A stretch of DNA of 64,000 nucleotides from Alcanivoracaceae bacterium. GTDB lineage: Bacteria > Pseudomonadota > Gammaproteobacteria > Pseudomonadales > Alcanivoracaceae. The stretch is from contig JARGOL010000001.1 in assembly GCA_029212745.1 (NCBI GenBank), positions 353,948 through 417,947 of the forward strand, read 5' to 3'. Shown here one piece after another: positions 62,937-64,000 of this stretch (positions are counted from its first letter, which is position 1; the number at the start of each line of letters is the position of its first letter). The notes beneath the pieces were generated by a model. The model saw only the letters and a program-made list of their open reading frames with translations, searched no databases and was not told where the DNA came from. Made by a program: the position numbers and the translations under genes.

Positions 62937-64000
62937 CTACTCACTGCGAACAATCACGCCGTTCTTTTCGTCCTCGCGCTGGCGTGCCACACGCGCGCGC
63001 ACCAGGCGCTCGAGCTCGTCGACCAGGTCATCGCGCTTCACATGATGGCTTTTCTCGCCATCCACGTAGGACAGGTTGTTCGGGGTACCGCCGGTGAGGC
63101 CGATGTCTGCCTCACGCGCCTCACCCGGGCCGTTGACCAGGCAGCCGATCACGGCCAAGTCCACCGATTCGTTTATATCCTCCAGCCGCGACTCCAGCTC
63201 ATTGACCGTGCCGATAACATCGAAGTTCTGCCGGGAACAACTGGGGCAGGCAATGATGTTGACGCCCTTCTTGCGCAGGTTGAGGCTCTTGAGGATATCG
63301 AAACCGACCCGCACTTCCTCCACTGGATCCGCCGCCAATGACACACGAATGGTGTCGCCAATACCCTCCATCAGAAGTGCACCGAGGGCGACCGCCGACT
63401 TCACCGTACCGGAACGGAAGGTGCCGGCCTCAGTCACGCCGAGATGCAGGGGCTGCTCGATCTGGGCTGACAGCTTGCGGTAAGCCTGCAGGGTCATGAA
63501 GACATTGGATGCCTTGACGCTTACCTTGAAATCCTGGAAGTCATAGCGATCCAGAATTTCCACATGGCGCAGCGCAGATTCGACCAGCGCATCACTGGTG
63601 GGCTCACCGTACTTGCGCTGCAATTCCTTCTCGAGAGAGCCGGCATTGACGCCGATACGGATCGGAAGCCCCTTGTCTTTCGCCGCATCCACCACCGCGC
63701 GAATGCGGTCTTCACGACCAATGTTGCCGGGATTTATTCGCAGGCAGTCGACACCTTTCTCGGCGACGGCCAGGGCGATCTTGTAGTCATAGTGGATGTC
63801 AGCCACCAGCGGCACATCCACCTGCTTGCGAATCTCGCCAAAGGCATCAGCGGCATCCATGGTCGGCACCGACACGCGGACGATATCAACACCCGCGTCC
63901 TGCAACCGCCGAATCTGGGCCACCGTGGCAGGCACATCACAGGTCTCGGTATTGGTCATGCTCTGCACCGTGATCGGCGCATCACCGCCGACAGGGACAT
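62937..64000 (-). CDS. ispG: 4-hydroxy-3-methylbut-2-enyl diphosphate synthase, 5' end outside window
   Basis: The last 354 codons of IspG (GcpE) of the MEP isoprenoid pathway, which reduces MEcPP to HMBPP. The frame stays open to position 64000, reading [32 protein letters not shown], so the start lies beyond the window. Fe-S ligands are in [21 protein letters not shown] and [22 protein letters not shown]. The TIM-barrel part has [33 protein letters not shown]. First visible gene of the operon, 64 nt before hisS. Confidence 0.97.
   Translation of the reverse strand, partial: VPVGGDAPITVQSMTNTETCDVPATVAQIRRLQDAGVDIVRVSVPTMDAADAFGEIRKQVDVPLVADIHYDYKIALAVAEKGVDCLRINPGNIGREDRIRAVVDAAKDKGLPIRIGVNAGSLEKELQRKYGEPTSDALVESALRHVEILDRYDFQDFKVSVKASNVFMTLQAYRKLSAQIEQPLHLGVTEAGTFRSGTVKSAVALGALLMEGIGDTIRVSLAADPVEEVRVGFDILKSLNLRKKGVNIIACPSCSRQNFDVIGTVNELESRLEDINESVDLAVIGCLVNGPGEAREADIGLTGGTPNNLSYVDGEKSHHVKRDDLVDELERLVRARVARQREDEKNGVIVRSE

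Overview
The window looks like a chromosomal segment of a GC-rich gammaproteobacterium, most likely an Oceanospirillales/Alcanivorax-type marine hydrocarbon degrader. Evidence: a GMC dehydrogenase very close to AlkJ of alkane pathways, a BCCT betaine transporter, a short-type threonine synthase, and a housekeeping backbone in the order I recall from Pseudomonas (thrC-hom, dsbC-xerD, rplS-trmD-rimM-rpsP, ffh, ypjD, corB-like, ..., purL, mltF, tadA, guaA-guaB, xseA, der-bamB-yfgM-hisS-ispG). The assignment rests on remembered protein similarity and gene order, so the genus is tentative. I saw no rRNA, tRNA, CRISPR array, insertion sequence or prophage gene.

Region 1 (0-14.8 kb) is mostly metabolic or accessory. 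It holds a partial DUF3047 protein, an AlkJ-like alcohol dehydrogenase, a short-chain dehydrogenase, a DegQ/MucD-type periplasmic protease with a METTL20-like methyltransferase, a 622-residue exported protein of unknown function, a CaiB/BaiF CoA-transferase preceded by a GntR-like palindrome, a group III truncated hemoglobin, several small unknowns, a serine beta-lactamase-fold hydrolase, a BCCT transporter and a porin. Region 2 (14.9-26.4 kb) is core: threonine synthesis, alanine aminotransferase, DsbC/XerD, the rpsP ribosomal/tRNA-modification operon, ffh, and the ypjD/corB-like pair. Region 3 (26.4-33.8 kb) is a string of small enzymes: a patatin, DUF1289, a gamma carbonic anhydrase, two Nudix hydrolases, a DUF3365 heme-type protein, two tandem PaaI-like thioesterases with a YqfO/CutA-like protein, and a membrane adenylate cyclase.

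Region 4 (33.9-53.4 kb) is purine synthesis and cell-wall housekeeping (purL, mltF, tadA, purT, guaA, guaB, xseA). It is interrupted by a CHASE2-TPR-Ser/Thr kinase, a DoxX protein, a complete AmmeMemoRadiSam module (radical SAM enzyme divergent from overlapping MEMO-like and AMMECR1-like genes) and a response regulator with a GGDEF domain. Region 5 (53.3-64 kb) starts with a tightly packed three-gene operon (TonB-dependent receptor, periplasmic ABC-type binding protein, hybrid histidine kinase). It ends with the ispG-hisS-yfgM-bamB-der operon; ispG is cut by the window edge.

The two strongest candidates for under-described biology are the AmmeMemoRadiSam module, with an inverted repeat overlapping both divergent -10 elements, and the TonB receptor/binding-protein/kinase operon. 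Smaller leads are a cysteine-rich insertion in threonine synthase, a PsrA-like operator and a CsoR-like motif. Start codons were reassigned wherever the longest open frame ran past an obvious ribosome binding site.
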